A stretch of DNA of 48,879 nt, taken from Chloroflexaceae bacterium. Lineage in GTDB: Bacteria; Chloroflexota; Chloroflexia; Chloroflexales; Chloroflexaceae. The notes under the pieces are model-generated. The model saw only the letters and a program-made list of their open reading frames with translations, made no database searches and was not told where the DNA came from. Positions 17,199-25,913 of the stretch are shown in pieces (the first letter of the stretch is position 1; every line of letters begins with the position of its first letter). The stretch is from the NCBI GenBank assembly GCA_012031225.1, contig JAAUTZ010000017.1, positions 1-48,879 on the forward strand, read 5' to 3'. Position numbers and translations under genes: made by a program.

Positions 17199-20100
17199 AT
17201 GAGTGGAGACGAAACGCTAATCTGCCCCGTCTGTCGCACCGAGAATCCGGGTGTCGCCCGCTTCTGTATGCAGTGTGGCAGCACCCTCGCCCGCGAAGCC
17301 CGCCCACTGATGTTGGCGGCCAGCAACGCCGCACCGCTCACCACGCTGCACGGCGAGCAACGCCTGCTGACGGTGCTGCATGTTGCGCTGCCCGTACCTG
17401 CCGCAGCTAGGGATAGCTTCACGGCAAGCCTGCCTACGCTCGCCGCCGATCTGATCCGCCGCTATCAAGGCACGCCGCTAGCGGCTAGCCCGCACGAACT
17501 GCTCGGCGTATTTGGCATGCCTGCGCCCCACGAAGACGACGCGCTGCGGGCGTTGCGGGTTGCGTTTGAGCTAGTGCAGCAGCAGCGCGATGCAGGCGCG
17601 GTGCATGCCGGTATGCGCCTTGCGCTGCACAGTGGCAGCATCACCTTGAGCCACCCCGACGCGCTGCATAACGTACCGGATCACGCCCTGCTTGAACCTA
17701 TCGTGCAGCCTACCCACCAGATGGTGCAACGGGCTGAGCCAGAGCGGATTATGCTCTCGGCAAGCACCCGCCAGCTGCTGCCGGCCTTTCTCACCGTCAC
17801 CCCAGCCGGACAACTTGCCGCCCAACCGGAGCACCCGCCAGAGCTGATCTTCAGCGTGAATGTACCCCGCTCCACCCCAGATTACCTCCGCCACCAGAAC
17901 TACCGTCGCATTCCCTTGATCGGGCGCGAGCAGGAGCTGGCCGCCTTGCAGCAGGCCAGTGCCGCCGTGTTATCAGGGGTGGGGCGGGCGATCTTGATTA
18001 TCGGCGATCCGGGCATCGGCAAGAGCCGCCTGCTCGCCGAGTGGAAAGCCACCGTGCGCGAGAGTGAGGGCGATCAGGTGCGCTGGATCGAAGCCCGCTG
18101 CCGTTCGTTTGGGCGCGAGATTGGCTACCACCTGCTCATCGAATTGGTGCATGCCATGCTGGAACTCGCGGCACCCACCGATCCGGCGTGCGTCGCGGCG
18201 GCTCTCACGGCGCTTGCCGCCGATCTGCCGGATCGCAGCAACGTGCTGCCCTATCTCGCGCACCTGCTCGGCTTGCGCTACGCCCTGCCCACCCATGCCA
18301 CCCCTACGCCACCCGCGCATATCGAGCCGCGCACCCTCCGCAACCGCTATCTGCACGCCATGCAGGTGTTGGTGCAGACGCTTACCCAGCATCGCCCGTT
18401 GATCCTTGTGCTAGAGGATATGCACTGGGCGGACCCTTCCTCCGTCGAACTGCTGTTACGGCTGATCCCGCTGATCAGTGAGCTGCCCATGCTGCTCTGC
18501 CTGACGAGCCGCCCAGAGCGCGAGAGTGCCGGCTGGCGCATGGTTGCCGCATTGCGCGATCAGTTGGGCGATACCGTGCTGGAGCTGCCGCTCCACCCGC
18601 TCAATCGGCACGACACCACCCAGCTTGTCGCGGCTCTGCTGCGCCTCGATAGTGCGAGCGTGCCCCCCGCCGTGCGCGATCTGGTGCTGGCTCGCGCCGA
18701 TGGCAACCCCTATTTTATGGAAGAACTGGTGCGCGTCTTGATTGACCAGCAGCTGATCGTACACGACCAATTCGGCTGGACCCTCACCGATGACCCCGCC
18801 CGCATCACCATTCCCGATACGCTGCAAGCGTTGCTGCAAGCCCGCATAGACCAACTGGCACTGCCGGTGCGCCAGACGATCCGGGTTGCCGCCGTGATTG
18901 GGCGGCAGTTTGCCGTGCCCGTGCTAGCGCGGGTGCTCGGCAATCCGCACGACCTGTTGCAACACTTGACCACCCTCGAACGGGCCGGGCTGATCCAGCT
19001 GGCCAATGCCCGCCCGCAGCTTGAGTATCGCTTTCGCCATGCACTGGTGCAAGAGGCAGCATATGCGGCACTCCTCGCCGATGACCGCGCCGATCTGCAC
19101 TATCGCGTCGGCGAAGCTGTTGAGCAACTCTACCCCGACCAACGCCAACGGCGGGCTTCATCCCTTGCCCGCCACTTCACAGCCGCCGGCGCACAGGCGC
19201 AGGCGGTAACCTATGCGATCCTTGCCGGGCAAGTCGCCTTGACCGCGTTTGCCAATCAAGAAGCCGAAGGGCACTTCCGCAACGCGCTGAGTCGGGCAAC
19301 CACCGATGCAGCTCGTGCTGAGGCCTGTGCCGGGCTAGGTATTGCGGTTGCCCGCCAGAGCCGCTACCTCGAAGCGATTACCATTTGGAGTGAGGGCATC
19401 GAGTATGCCTATCGCCTGCACGACCTTGACTTGATGGCTCGCCTGTATGCACGGGCAGCCCGCGCTGCATCCTACGATGATGACTATCAAGAAGCCATGC
19501 GCCTGTGCCAAGAAGGGGTCTCGCGCACGAGCCACGCCACCGAAGGCGCAGGGCTAGCCGCGCTGCTGCACGAAGCCGGACGGGCCTACCACTTCAACGG
19601 CATCTCCGATGTTGCATATGCCTACTGCGAGCGGGCCTTAGCAATAGCAGAACGTTTGCACGCGGTAGATGTGCAAGCCGAAGCCTTGACGACGCTGGCA
19701 ATTCTGCCTGAGCAGCCGCCCGCGCAGGCCCGGATCTGGCTGGAGCAGGCGGTGGCCCTTGCCGAGCCAGCCGGCTTGTTGCAGACTGCCGCCCGCGCCC
19801 ACTACAACCTGAGCGTGCAGATCATTACCCATACGCACGATTTTGCGGGCGCACGCTATCACGCCCAACGGGCCACCGAACTTGCCGCGCAGCAGGGCAT
19901 CGCCGCCGAGGAGTTGATGTTCCGGCGCATGCTGGTGCAGTTCGATACACTGGCTGGTGACTTTGCGCGAGCCGAGAGCAACCTTGCCACGCTGCACCAG
20001 CTTGCCCGCCAGAGTGACAACCGCGCCCTGTACGAACGCTACATCGAGATGCACGAGTGCGATCTGCTGAATATGCGCGGACTGTGGGATGAGTCATCTG

Positions 20101-21470
20101 GGCGGCTGCGCGTGCTGCTCACCCTAGTTGATCCACACCACGAGCGTGATTGGTGGGTTGCTGCCGCCACCTATCTGGTAGATGCCCTGACCGAGATGGG
20201 CGCATACAGCGATGCTGAAGTGGTTGCTCTCAATGCCCTTGAACTCGACATGCAGCGCATCGGTAGCTCGGCGATGTGGCTCTACTTCCAACTTTGCTCA
20301 GGGTATGCCGCACAGCGCAACCTGCCGCGCCTCACGCAGACGCTCCACGAGATGCAGCAGGTGCGCGGCTACACCTATCAAAACTTCCTTTCAGCAATCA
20401 CAAGTATCCTTTTGCAGGGGCGTATTTTTGCCGCTTACGCCAATTGGGATGCCGCCCTGCACGAATTGCAGCACGCCGAACAGGTTGCCCAGCAAATGGG
20501 CGTGCAGTGGTGGTCGGCGCGGATCCTGCTCGATCAGGCGGAGGTACTGCTAGCTCGTGCTGCGCCCGCCGATCTGGAGCAAGCCCGCACCGCACTGGAT
20601 CGGGCGCAGGTGCATTTCGAGCGGCTAGGGGCGGGGGGCTATGCGGCGCGGGCCCGCGAACGGCTCACGGCGGTGCTGGCCCGCATATACGAGCAAGCCA
20701 TCTCGCTCCAAGCGGCAACCCGCGAACTGAGTATGGCTGGCGCGATCCAATCCGGGTTGTTGCCGGAGAATCCGCCGGACGTGGCAGGCTGGCACTTTGC
20801 GGCGAGCTTCATCCCTGCCCGCGAGATTGCAGGCGATTTCTATGACTGGATTGAGCTAGACAATGGCATCATCGGCTTGGCAATTGCCGACGTAGCGGAG
20901 AAGGGCGCAGGAGCCGCGCTGTATATGGCACTGGGGCGCACGCTGATCCGCACCTATGCCCGCGCCTACCCCGATCAGCCGGAGCTGGTGCTGAGTATGA
21001 CCAACCGCCATATGCTCGAAGATACGCCCGCCGATCTGTTTATCACGGCATTCTATGGTGTGCTGGATCCGGCAACGGGGGTGCTGACCTACTGCAATGC
21101 CGGGCACAATCCGCCGTTGCTATTCAGCGCAGAGCCGAGCGATACGGGGGTACAGGTGCAGTTTCTGCCGCGCACAGGCATTCTGCTAGGGGTTACGCGA
21201 GACAGCCAGTGGCACGCGGCGCAGGTAACGCTGCATGCGGGCGACACCTTGCTCTGCTATACCGATGGTATTACCGAAGCCCGTGATGCTAATGATGATC
21301 TCTTTGGCGTAGATCGGTTGATCGCCCTTGCCCGCACGCACCTGACCACATCCACGCCGCACCTGTGTCAGACAATCCTTGAGCGTGTGGATGCGTTCGT
21401 GGGGGATGCGCCTCAAGAAGATGATATTACCCTATTGATTACGAAGCGCGAGCGCGTCCCATCCGCATGA
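17199..21470 (+). CDS. Zinc ribbon / degenerate cyclase / AAA ATPase / TPR / SpoIIE-type PP2C phosphatase fusion
   Basis: This 1423-residue protein starts at ATG 17199 with TGGAG upstream. Order of parts: a zinc ribbon (CPVC...FCMQCG, ~residues 7-25); a class-III cyclase-like domain (~50-210) with HEDDALRALRVAF but without the metal-binding Asp pair, so probably inactive; an AAA/STAND-type ATPase with Walker A GDPGIGKSR (~269) and Walker B LILVLEDMHWAD (~401); a long helical TPR-like region (~640-1150); and a SpoIIE/RsbU PP2C phosphatase (~1175-1415). The last has intact Asp motifs GDFYDW, IADVAEKGAGAALYMA, YTDGITEARD and QEDDITLL. RsbU-like enzymes dephosphorylate anti-sigma antagonists; no RsbV/RsbW genes are nearby. 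It is convergent with a zinc-ribbon/FHA gene 30 bases away, a hint of shared phospho-signalling. Confidence 0.9.
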   Translation: MSGDETLICPVCRTENPGVARFCMQCGSTLAREARPLMLAASNAAPLTTLHGEQRLLTVLHVALPVPAAARDSFTASLPTLAADLIRRYQGTPLAASPHELLGVFGMPAPHEDDALRALRVAFELVQQQRDAGAVHAGMRLALHSGSITLSHPDALHNVPDHALLEPIVQPTHQMVQRAEPERIMLSASTRQLLPAFLTVTPAGQLAAQPEHPPELIFSVNVPRSTPDYLRHQNYRRIPLIGREQELAALQQASAAVLSGVGRAILIIGDPGIGKSRLLAEWKATVRESEGDQVRWIEARCRSFGREIGYHLLIELVHAMLELAAPTDPACVAAALTALAADLPDRSNVLPYLAHLLGLRYALPTHATPTPPAHIEPRTLRNRYLHAMQVLVQTLTQHRPLILVLEDMHWADPSSVELLLRLIPLISELPMLLCLTSRPERESAGWRMVAALRDQLGDTVLELPLHPLNRHDTTQLVAALLRLDSASVPPAVRDLVLARADGNPYFMEELVRVLIDQQLIVHDQFGWTLTDDPARITIPDTLQALLQARIDQLALPVRQTIRVAAVIGRQFAVPVLARVLGNPHDLLQHLTTLERAGLIQLANARPQLEYRFRHALVQEAAYAALLADDRADLHYRVGEAVEQLYPDQRQRRASSLARHFTAAGAQAQAVTYAILAGQVALTAFANQEAEGHFRNALSRATTDAARAEACAGLGIAVARQSRYLEAITIWSEGIEYAYRLHDLDLMARLYARAARAASYDDDYQEAMRLCQEGVSRTSHATEGAGLAALLHEAGRAYHFNGISDVAYAYCERALAIAERLHAVDVQAEALTTLAILPEQPPAQARIWLEQAVALAEPAGLLQTAARAHYNLSVQIITHTHDFAGARYHAQRATELAAQQGIAAEELMFRRMLVQFDTLAGDFARAESNLATLHQLARQSDNRALYERYIEMHECDLLNMRGLWDESSGRLRVLLTLVDPHHERDWWVAAATYLVDALTEMGAYSDAEVVALNALELDMQRIGSSAMWLYFQLCSGYAAQRNLPRLTQTLHEMQQVRGYTYQNFLSAITSILLQGRIFAAYANWDAALHELQHAEQVAQQMGVQWWSARILLDQAEVLLARAAPADLEQARTALDRAQVHFERLGAGGYAARARERLTAVLARIYEQAISLQAATRELSMAGAIQSGLLPENPPDVAGWHFAASFIPAREIAGDFYDWIELDNGIIGLAIADVAEKGAGAALYMALGRTLIRTYARAYPDQPELVLSMTNRHMLEDTPADLFITAFYGVLDPATGVLTYCNAGHNPPLLFSAEPSDTGVQVQFLPRTGILLGVTRDSQWHAAQVTLHAGDTLLCYTDGITEARDANDDLFGVDRLIALARTHLTTSTPHLCQTILERVDAFVGDAPQEDDITLLITKRERVPSA

Positions 21471-21499
21471 TCCAGCGACGCGCTACAGCCCCGCGCAGC

Positions 21500-22222
21500 C
21501 TACCACTGGATCCGCACGGGCATATTGCCAAAGCGCACATCATCGCCCTGATTCAGGGCACGGGGCGTGCCGGGAATCAGCTTCGTGCCATTGACAAAGG
21601 TTCCGTTGGTACTGTGCAGATCGTCGAGGAAGAGCTGTCCGTGCTCCAAAAAGAGGCATACATGCCGCCGCCCTACGCCCTGCTCTAGCCCGCCGTAGGG
21701 GGTCAGATCAAGATCAGGGAAGGATTGGCTCACCGGATCAGCCCGCCCGATGGTTGCCTGTGCCGTATCGTTCAGGACAAGCGTCACGCCGCGCTGCGGA
21801 ATGATGATCCGTACCGCCTTCAGGCTCACTAGCCCGCTTGGCGCGGCTGGCGCGACTGGTGCGACTGGTGCGACTGGTAGCGATGCCGGTGTAGGAACGT
21901 GATTGCTGGATGCACCCGCCGCGATGGGCTGCGGCGCGGGGAACACCTGCTGTGGTGGCACAAGCGGCGGTGCGTCAACCACAGCCGGCAACAAGGGTTC
22001 GCCGCACTCATCGCAGAAGGCTTGCCCGACAATGGCACTCGCCCCGCACGCCGGACATGTGATCGTGCCAATGTTGCTCGGCGTATTAGATGCGCTCGGT
22101 GCAAGCACGGGCGGCGGGACGGCCCCCATCGTTGGTGTTGTCAGCAGCATCGGTGCCCCGCACTGATCGCAGAAGCGTGCGCCGGTTGGATTCTCAGATC
22201 CACACTGATCACAAAATGGCAT
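21500..22222 (-). CDS. Double zinc-ribbon FHA-domain protein
   Basis: This 240-residue protein begins with a zinc ribbon (FCDQCGSENPTGARFCDQCG), then a second one (TCPACG...FCDECG, ~residues 53-78). A Pro/Ala/Val-rich linker (~80-130, repeated PVAP) follows, and a C-terminal FHA domain (~140-240) with RRHVCLFLEHGQLFLDDLHSTNGTFVNGTKL. The GR...S/H and STNGTFVNG motifs that bind phosphothreonine peptides are kept. FHA proteins read Ser/Thr kinase signals. It is 21 bases downstream of the GNAT gene on the same strand and convergent with the SpoIIE-phosphatase fusion, whose zinc ribbon looks similar. It has a strong Shine-Dalgarno (AGGGAGG) about 11 bases from ATG. Partners are not identified. 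Confidence 0.9.
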   Translation of the reverse strand: MPFCDQCGSENPTGARFCDQCGAPMLLTTPTMGAVPPPVLAPSASNTPSNIGTITCPACGASAIVGQAFCDECGEPLLPAVVDAPPLVPPQQVFPAPQPIAAGASSNHVPTPASLPVAPVAPVAPAAPSGLVSLKAVRIIIPQRGVTLVLNDTAQATIGRADPVSQSFPDLDLTPYGGLEQGVGRRHVCLFLEHGQLFLDDLHSTNGTFVNGTKLIPGTPRALNQGDDVRFGNMPVRIQW

Positions 22223-22243
22223 ACCCTTACAACCTCCCTATTC

Positions 22244-22810
22244 CTAAACTTGGCGCACAAGCAGTAGATCGGGCTTGCCCCGCCCATTCGCATCGGGGAT
22301 CACCCCCGCTACCACAAAGCCGTGTTTGCGATAGAACCCAAGCGGGTGATCGGCGCGGGTCTGGATCTGCTGAAGGTGGTGCAGTGGGTCGGGATAGAGA
22401 TCAATGCCGCCGATACTGGTACGCTGGTTCTCATCATCCGTGCCAAGCCACAGCGTCAATGCACCCTGTTCACGCACATGGGCGAGGAGATCATCAAGCA
22501 GCTGCCGCCCGATGCCCAGCCGTTGGTATGCCGGATGCACCACCAGCGGGTGCAGTTCCCACGCCGCGCTGTAGCCCTCGTGGATCGCACCGATCCAGCC
22601 CACCACACGCCCTTCGGGCTGTACGGCGAGGCGGTTGATCCGCACTGGTTCAGCGGCGCACGCGGCGGCTACTTCGAGCCGAGCTTCAGCCAATGTTGCC
22701 CACGCCTCGGTGCCGGTCGCACGGAAGGCGAGGTGTAGCATTGCGGCGGTCTGTTCCAGCTGATCGGGTGTCGCGTTGGCAAGATTGCAGATACGTATGT
22801 TGCTCAACAT
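22244..22810 (-). CDS. GNAT N-acetyltransferase, AAC(6')-like C-terminus
   Basis: A 188-residue acetyltransferase. The acetyl-CoA loop is LVVHPAYQRLGIGRQLLDDLL, with the RxxGIG core. The C-terminal part LGTDDE, HPLGFYRKHGFVVAGVIPDANGRGKPD resembles GNATs annotated as aminoglycoside 6'-acetyltransferase-like; that label does not prove drug resistance. It is upstream of the FHA gene in a probable operon. A TGTGG-TATAGT promoter element ends only 7 bases before the ATG, so the transcript is predicted to be leaderless or nearly so; no ribosome site is visible, consistent with that. Confidence 0.85.
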   Translation of the reverse strand: MLSNIRICNLANATPDQLEQTAAMLHLAFRATGTEAWATLAEARLEVAAACAAEPVRINRLAVQPEGRVVGWIGAIHEGYSAAWELHPLVVHPAYQRLGIGRQLLDDLLAHVREQGALTLWLGTDDENQRTSIGGIDLYPDPLHHLQQIQTRADHPLGFYRKHGFVVAGVIPDANGRGKPDLLLVRQV

Positions 22811-22817
22811 GCTTTCA

Positions 22818-22828
22818 ACTATACCACA
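22818..22828 (-). promoter_or_regulatory. Extended -10 promoter giving a leaderless GNAT transcript
   Basis: Minus-strand TGTGGTATAGT; TATAGT at 22818-22823. Only 7 bases separate the hexamer from the ATG at 22810, so transcription should begin at or next to the start codon. Confidence 0.55.
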
Positions 22829-22938
22829 CTACTTCACGCTGGATGCAGGTCTGCAAGGAACCCTGCTGCACGCGCCTGCGTCTTATCAGCAAACGATACC
22901 ATACGTTACTCGATCCAATGTGGAGGAAAGAACAACAG

Positions 22939-23862
22939 ATGCTTACCCAAAGAATATGGCTCATCGTGCTAGCCCTTGTGCTAGTCGGCTGTGGTGGCAA
23001 TTCCGCGTCAGCCCCCGCGTATGATGCCGATGAATCCATGCTGCCAGCAGCCACTATGCCGCCAATGGCAGCCCCGGCAATGGAAATGGAAGCCGCTGGG
23101 CAACGTGCGGGCGACATGCCCCTTGCACCAGACATGATGCCCAACGATGGCAGTGGCGCAATCGCCGCAGCCGCCACTGAACGGCTCATCATCAAGAATG
23201 GCGATCTCTCCTTGCGTGTTGAGGATGTACCCGCTACCACCGCTGCGATGAGTACACTGGCGAGTGAGGCAGGCGGCTTCGTCGTGTCATCGAGCAACAG
23301 TGGGCTAGAGCAGGATCTCCGCGCCTACATCACCATCCGTGTGCCCGCCGAACGCTTTGAGACAACCTTGAACCAACTCGAAGCCCTTGCTGTGCGGGTG
23401 CTGTCACGCAGCGTCAGTGGCAGCGATGTGACTGAGGAGTTTGTAGACCTTGAAGCCCGCCTACGGAACCTCGAAGCTACCCGTGACCGCCTGCTCGATA
23501 TGCTCAACAAGGCCACCCGCGTCCAAGATGCACTGGATGTTAACCTTGCCTTGAGCGATGTGCAAGGGCAGATTGAGCAAATTCAGGGCCGCATGCGGTT
23601 CCTGAGCGAGAGTGCCGCTATGTCTACCATTAACGTCTCGCTCGAGCCAGTGCCCGTCACGCCGGTGCTAGACGAAGATGGCTGGCAGCCGATACAGGTT
23701 GCCCGCTCTGCCCTGCGTGATCTGCTCGGCTTTGGGCAGTCGCTCGGCAATACCCTGATCGTGCTGTTGGTCTGGTCACCAGTCTGGGTCCTGCTCGCCT
23801 TTGGCGGGTGGCGGGGCATGCGGATGGTACGCAGCAAGTTGCCGCAGAATAAGAACAAATGA
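22939..23862 (+). CDS. DUF4349 domain lipoprotein
   Basis: This 307-residue protein starts at ATG 22939 (TGGAGGA upstream). The lipobox LVLVGC gives lipidation at about Cys19. A low-complexity Ala/Met/Pro stretch follows, then the DUF4349 core. The core comprises LIIKNGDLSLRVEDVPA, ITIRVPAERFETTLNQLEAL, SVSGSDVTEEFVDLEARLRNLEATRDRLLDML (a coiled coil) and VQGQIEQIQGRMRFLSESAAMSTINV. A C-terminal transmembrane helix (NTLIVLLVWSPVWVLLAFGGW) with a basic end follows. DUF4349 proteins are envelope proteins of unknown activity. It is convergent with the gene at 23901; a GC hairpin lies between. Confidence 0.9.
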   Translation: MLTQRIWLIVLALVLVGCGGNSASAPAYDADESMLPAATMPPMAAPAMEMEAAGQRAGDMPLAPDMMPNDGSGAIAAAATERLIIKNGDLSLRVEDVPATTAAMSTLASEAGGFVVSSSNSGLEQDLRAYITIRVPAERFETTLNQLEALAVRVLSRSVSGSDVTEEFVDLEARLRNLEATRDRLLDMLNKATRVQDALDVNLALSDVQGQIEQIQGRMRFLSESAAMSTINVSLEPVPVTPVLDEDGWQPIQVARSALRDLLGFGQSLGNTLIVLLVWSPVWVLLAFGGWRGMRMVRSKLPQNKNK

Positions 23863-23869
23863 GATACTA

Positions 23870-23900
23870 GGGGGGCAGGTGTTAGCGTATACCCGCCCCC
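23870..23900. terminator. GC-rich hairpin between convergent genes
   Basis: GGGGGGC (23870-23876) pairs with GCCCCC (23895-23900), extended inside by GGT/ACC. It overlaps the stop of the minus-strand gene closely, so it may serve mainly the plus-strand DUF4349 gene. No U-tract. Confidence 0.55.
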
Positions 23901-24656
23901 TCACCACACCGCCACATGCCCGAAGCAGACCGCCCCGCCCTGTGCAAAGCTACTCACGGCAATGCCCATCCGCCCGTAGGTGGGGTGAGCCAGCCGCAGC
24001 CGCTCAAGCTCGCTACCATCCAGCTCCAAGCCGAACGTATCGCCCTGTAGCGTCAGCCGCAGCAGGCGGGTATGCGGCAGGGGCATTGCCTGCCACTGTG
24101 CTTGGGCGGGCACCGGTGTCCACGCGAGGATCGCCTGTTCTGCCACAGGGGTAACGTAATCGAGGCGATAGAAGCCCGCGTAGGCAACACTAAGGCGGTA
24201 GTGGCTCCCATCCGGCTGCACCCCGAATAGCACCCCTGCCGCCGTTGCCGGATCGCCCGCAACGAGGGTCGCCGCAACCTGTATGCGCGTCGGGGTCAGG
24301 TCTGGGGCAAACAGGCTACTCGCAATGCTGAAGGGCTGGTTATTGGCGATGAGGTAGGCGCGATGAACAGGATCGTGGGCAAAGCGGGCGGGTCCGGTAT
24401 CGGCGGTGGTAACGCCTGCGGGTAACAGTCCAAAATCAGTGGCAAACTGGGCGGTGGTCGCAGGCGCGGGGAGCGGGGTATCCGGCGCGGTGCGGCAATC
24501 TGGCGCGGCGAGGAGCGGAGCGGCGGCGGGGGTAGTAGCTAGCCGATACACTAGCACCGCCCCGCCGAGCAACAGCAGCACCGCCGCCACACGTACCAAT
24601 CGGCGCGGGCGGTACAACGGCGCGGGTCGCATCATCGAGCGCGAATCACCCGCCAC
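23901..24656 (-). CDS. Membrane-anchored protein with concanavalin-like beta domain, unknown function
   Basis: A 251-residue frame with an N-terminal basic stretch and a membrane anchor (VRVAAVLLLLGGAVLVYRLA). A mostly beta extracytoplasmic domain follows: PFSIASSLFAPDL, YRLSVAYAGFYRLDYV, LLRLTLQGDTFGLELDG and GRMGIAVSSFAQGGAVCFGHVAVW. The ending resembles the GxVGLxxxxxG...FDxVxVW signature of LamG / DUF1080-like sandwich domains. The start is uncertain: GTG at 24656, or ATG at 24635 with better N-terminal shape. It follows hisC after 7 bases, so it is probably cotranscribed, but no functional link is evident. Confidence 0.7.
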   Translation of the reverse strand: MAGDSRSMMRPAPLYRPRRLVRVAAVLLLLGGAVLVYRLATTPAAAPLLAAPDCRTAPDTPLPAPATTAQFATDFGLLPAGVTTADTGPARFAHDPVHRAYLIANNQPFSIASSLFAPDLTPTRIQVAATLVAGDPATAAGVLFGVQPDGSHYRLSVAYAGFYRLDYVTPVAEQAILAWTPVPAQAQWQAMPLPHTRLLRLTLQGDTFGLELDGSELERLRLAHPTYGRMGIAVSSFAQGGAVCFGHVAVW

Positions 24657-24663
24657 CTCGTGG

Positions 24664-25752
24664 CTAGCTCGCCACCGCCGCCGCCGGCATCACCTCTGCT
24701 AGGGCCGCCAGAAAGCCTGCGTTCTGCTCTGGTGTGCCATACGAAATACGGATGCAACCGGGCACGCCCCAGCTGCTGATCGGGGTAATGCCGTAGCCGC
24801 GTTGGGCCAGCCCCTCTGCCACGGCCAGATCATCGCCGACATGGACCGCGACGAAGTTGGTTTCGCTGGGGATCGGCTCTAGCCCTAGTGCGCGTAGCTC
24901 CTGTTGGAATAGGTTTCGGCTGGCGGCAGTGTGGGCTAGTGTGCGCTCAATATGGGCGGTATCCGCTAGGGCAGCTAGCCCGCCGGCTTGGGCAATCGCA
25001 TTCACATTAAATGGCGGGCGCACGCGATGCAGGTAATCTATGATCGCCCTATCGGCATAGGCATAGCCCAAGCGCAGCCCCGCTAGCCCGTGGATTTTGG
25101 CAAAGGTGCGGAGGATAATCAGGTTAGTCCGCCCATTCCGCAACTCCGCCACCATATCTGGGAAATCGGGGCGCGTGGCATACTCGAAATAGGCTTCGTC
25201 CATCACCACCAGCACATGCTCAGGAATATGCGCCAAGAATGCCTGCACCTCGGCTGCACCGAGTGTCGTGCCCGTGGGGTTGTTCGGGTTGCACACATAC
25301 AGCAGGCGCGTGCGCGGCGTAATTGCAGCCGCCAAGCCCGCCAGATCGTGGGTGTAATCGGGGCGCAGGGGAACCCGCACGGCGGTGCCGCCCAATTCGC
25401 GGGTTCGCAAGAGGTAGCTGATGAACGTGCCTTCGGCCATCACGGCCGCATCGCCCACATCGAGAAAGCCTATCGAGAGGTGCAGGATCAGCTCATCCGA
25501 ACCGTTGCTACAGATCACCATCTCCGGCGACAATCCGGCGTGCTGGGCGAGGGCTTCGCGCAGCTGCACCGCCGACGAATCGGGGTAGCTGTGGGCCCGC
25601 TCTAGCGCGGCGTGCATCGCGGCAACCGCCAGCGGCGATGCACCAAGCGGGTTTTCATTTGAGGAGAGCTTGACAAAGTTAGGTGGTGGCGCGGCGGTCA
25701 AACGGGCGGGTTTGTAGGCGGGCAACTGACGAATCGAGTCTTTGAACTGCAT
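24664..25752 (-). CDS. hisC: Histidinol-phosphate aminotransferase
   Basis: This 362-residue fold-type I PLP enzyme carries SSNENPLGASP, CSNGSDELI, CNPNNPTGT, VVMDEAYFEY and the PLP lysine Lys219 in RTFAKIHGLAGLRLGYAYAD. The C-terminus contains GCIRISYGTPEQN with the carboxylate-binding Arg. HisC makes histidinol phosphate from imidazole-acetol phosphate and glutamate in histidine biosynthesis; close paralogues act on aromatic amino acids, so the assignment to histidine is by overall pattern. No other his genes are nearby. It is divergent from the class-III aminotransferase, with overlapping promoter regions at 25822-25863. Confidence 0.9.
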   Translation of the reverse strand: MQFKDSIRQLPAYKPARLTAAPPPNFVKLSSNENPLGASPLAVAAMHAALERAHSYPDSSAVQLREALAQHAGLSPEMVICSNGSDELILHLSIGFLDVGDAAVMAEGTFISYLLRTRELGGTAVRVPLRPDYTHDLAGLAAAITPRTRLLYVCNPNNPTGTTLGAAEVQAFLAHIPEHVLVVMDEAYFEYATRPDFPDMVAELRNGRTNLIILRTFAKIHGLAGLRLGYAYADRAIIDYLHRVRPPFNVNAIAQAGGLAALADTAHIERTLAHTAASRNLFQQELRALGLEPIPSETNFVAVHVGDDLAVAEGLAQRGYGITPISSWGVPGCIRISYGTPEQNAGFLAALAEVMPAAAVAS

Positions 25753-25821
25753 ACCGCTTCGGCATCCTTGCTATTCGAGTTGCTAGGGGCACACGGCCCG
25801 ATTGCCGGGTGCGCTAGGCAT

Positions 25822-25832
25822 AGTGTACCACA
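25822..25832 (-). promoter_or_regulatory. Extended -10 promoter for hisC
   Basis: Minus-strand TGTGGTACACT: TACACT at 25822-25827 preceded by TGTGG. It is 70 bases upstream of the hisC ATG and abuts the -35 of the divergent promoter on the other strand (25834-25839), so the two may interfere. Confidence 0.45.
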
Positions 25833-25833
25833 A

Positions 25834-25863
25834 TTGACACGGCATGGCGGCGTAGGCTACAAT
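25834..25863 (+). promoter_or_regulatory. Sigma-70-type promoter for the class-III aminotransferase
   Basis: TTGACA (25834-25839), an 18-base spacer and TACAAT (25858-25863). Transcription would start near 25870, about 44 bases before ATG 25914. Confidence 0.7.
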
Positions 25864-25913
25864 ACATGAGACGGGGGTATGACGCATACGCAAAATAGAT
25901 AGCGAGAACCACT

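Noticed and set aside
20276-20845. 189-codon frame inside the phosphatase fusion gene
   Set aside because: Overlaps conserved coding sequence and has shadow-like Ala/Arg/Gly composition.
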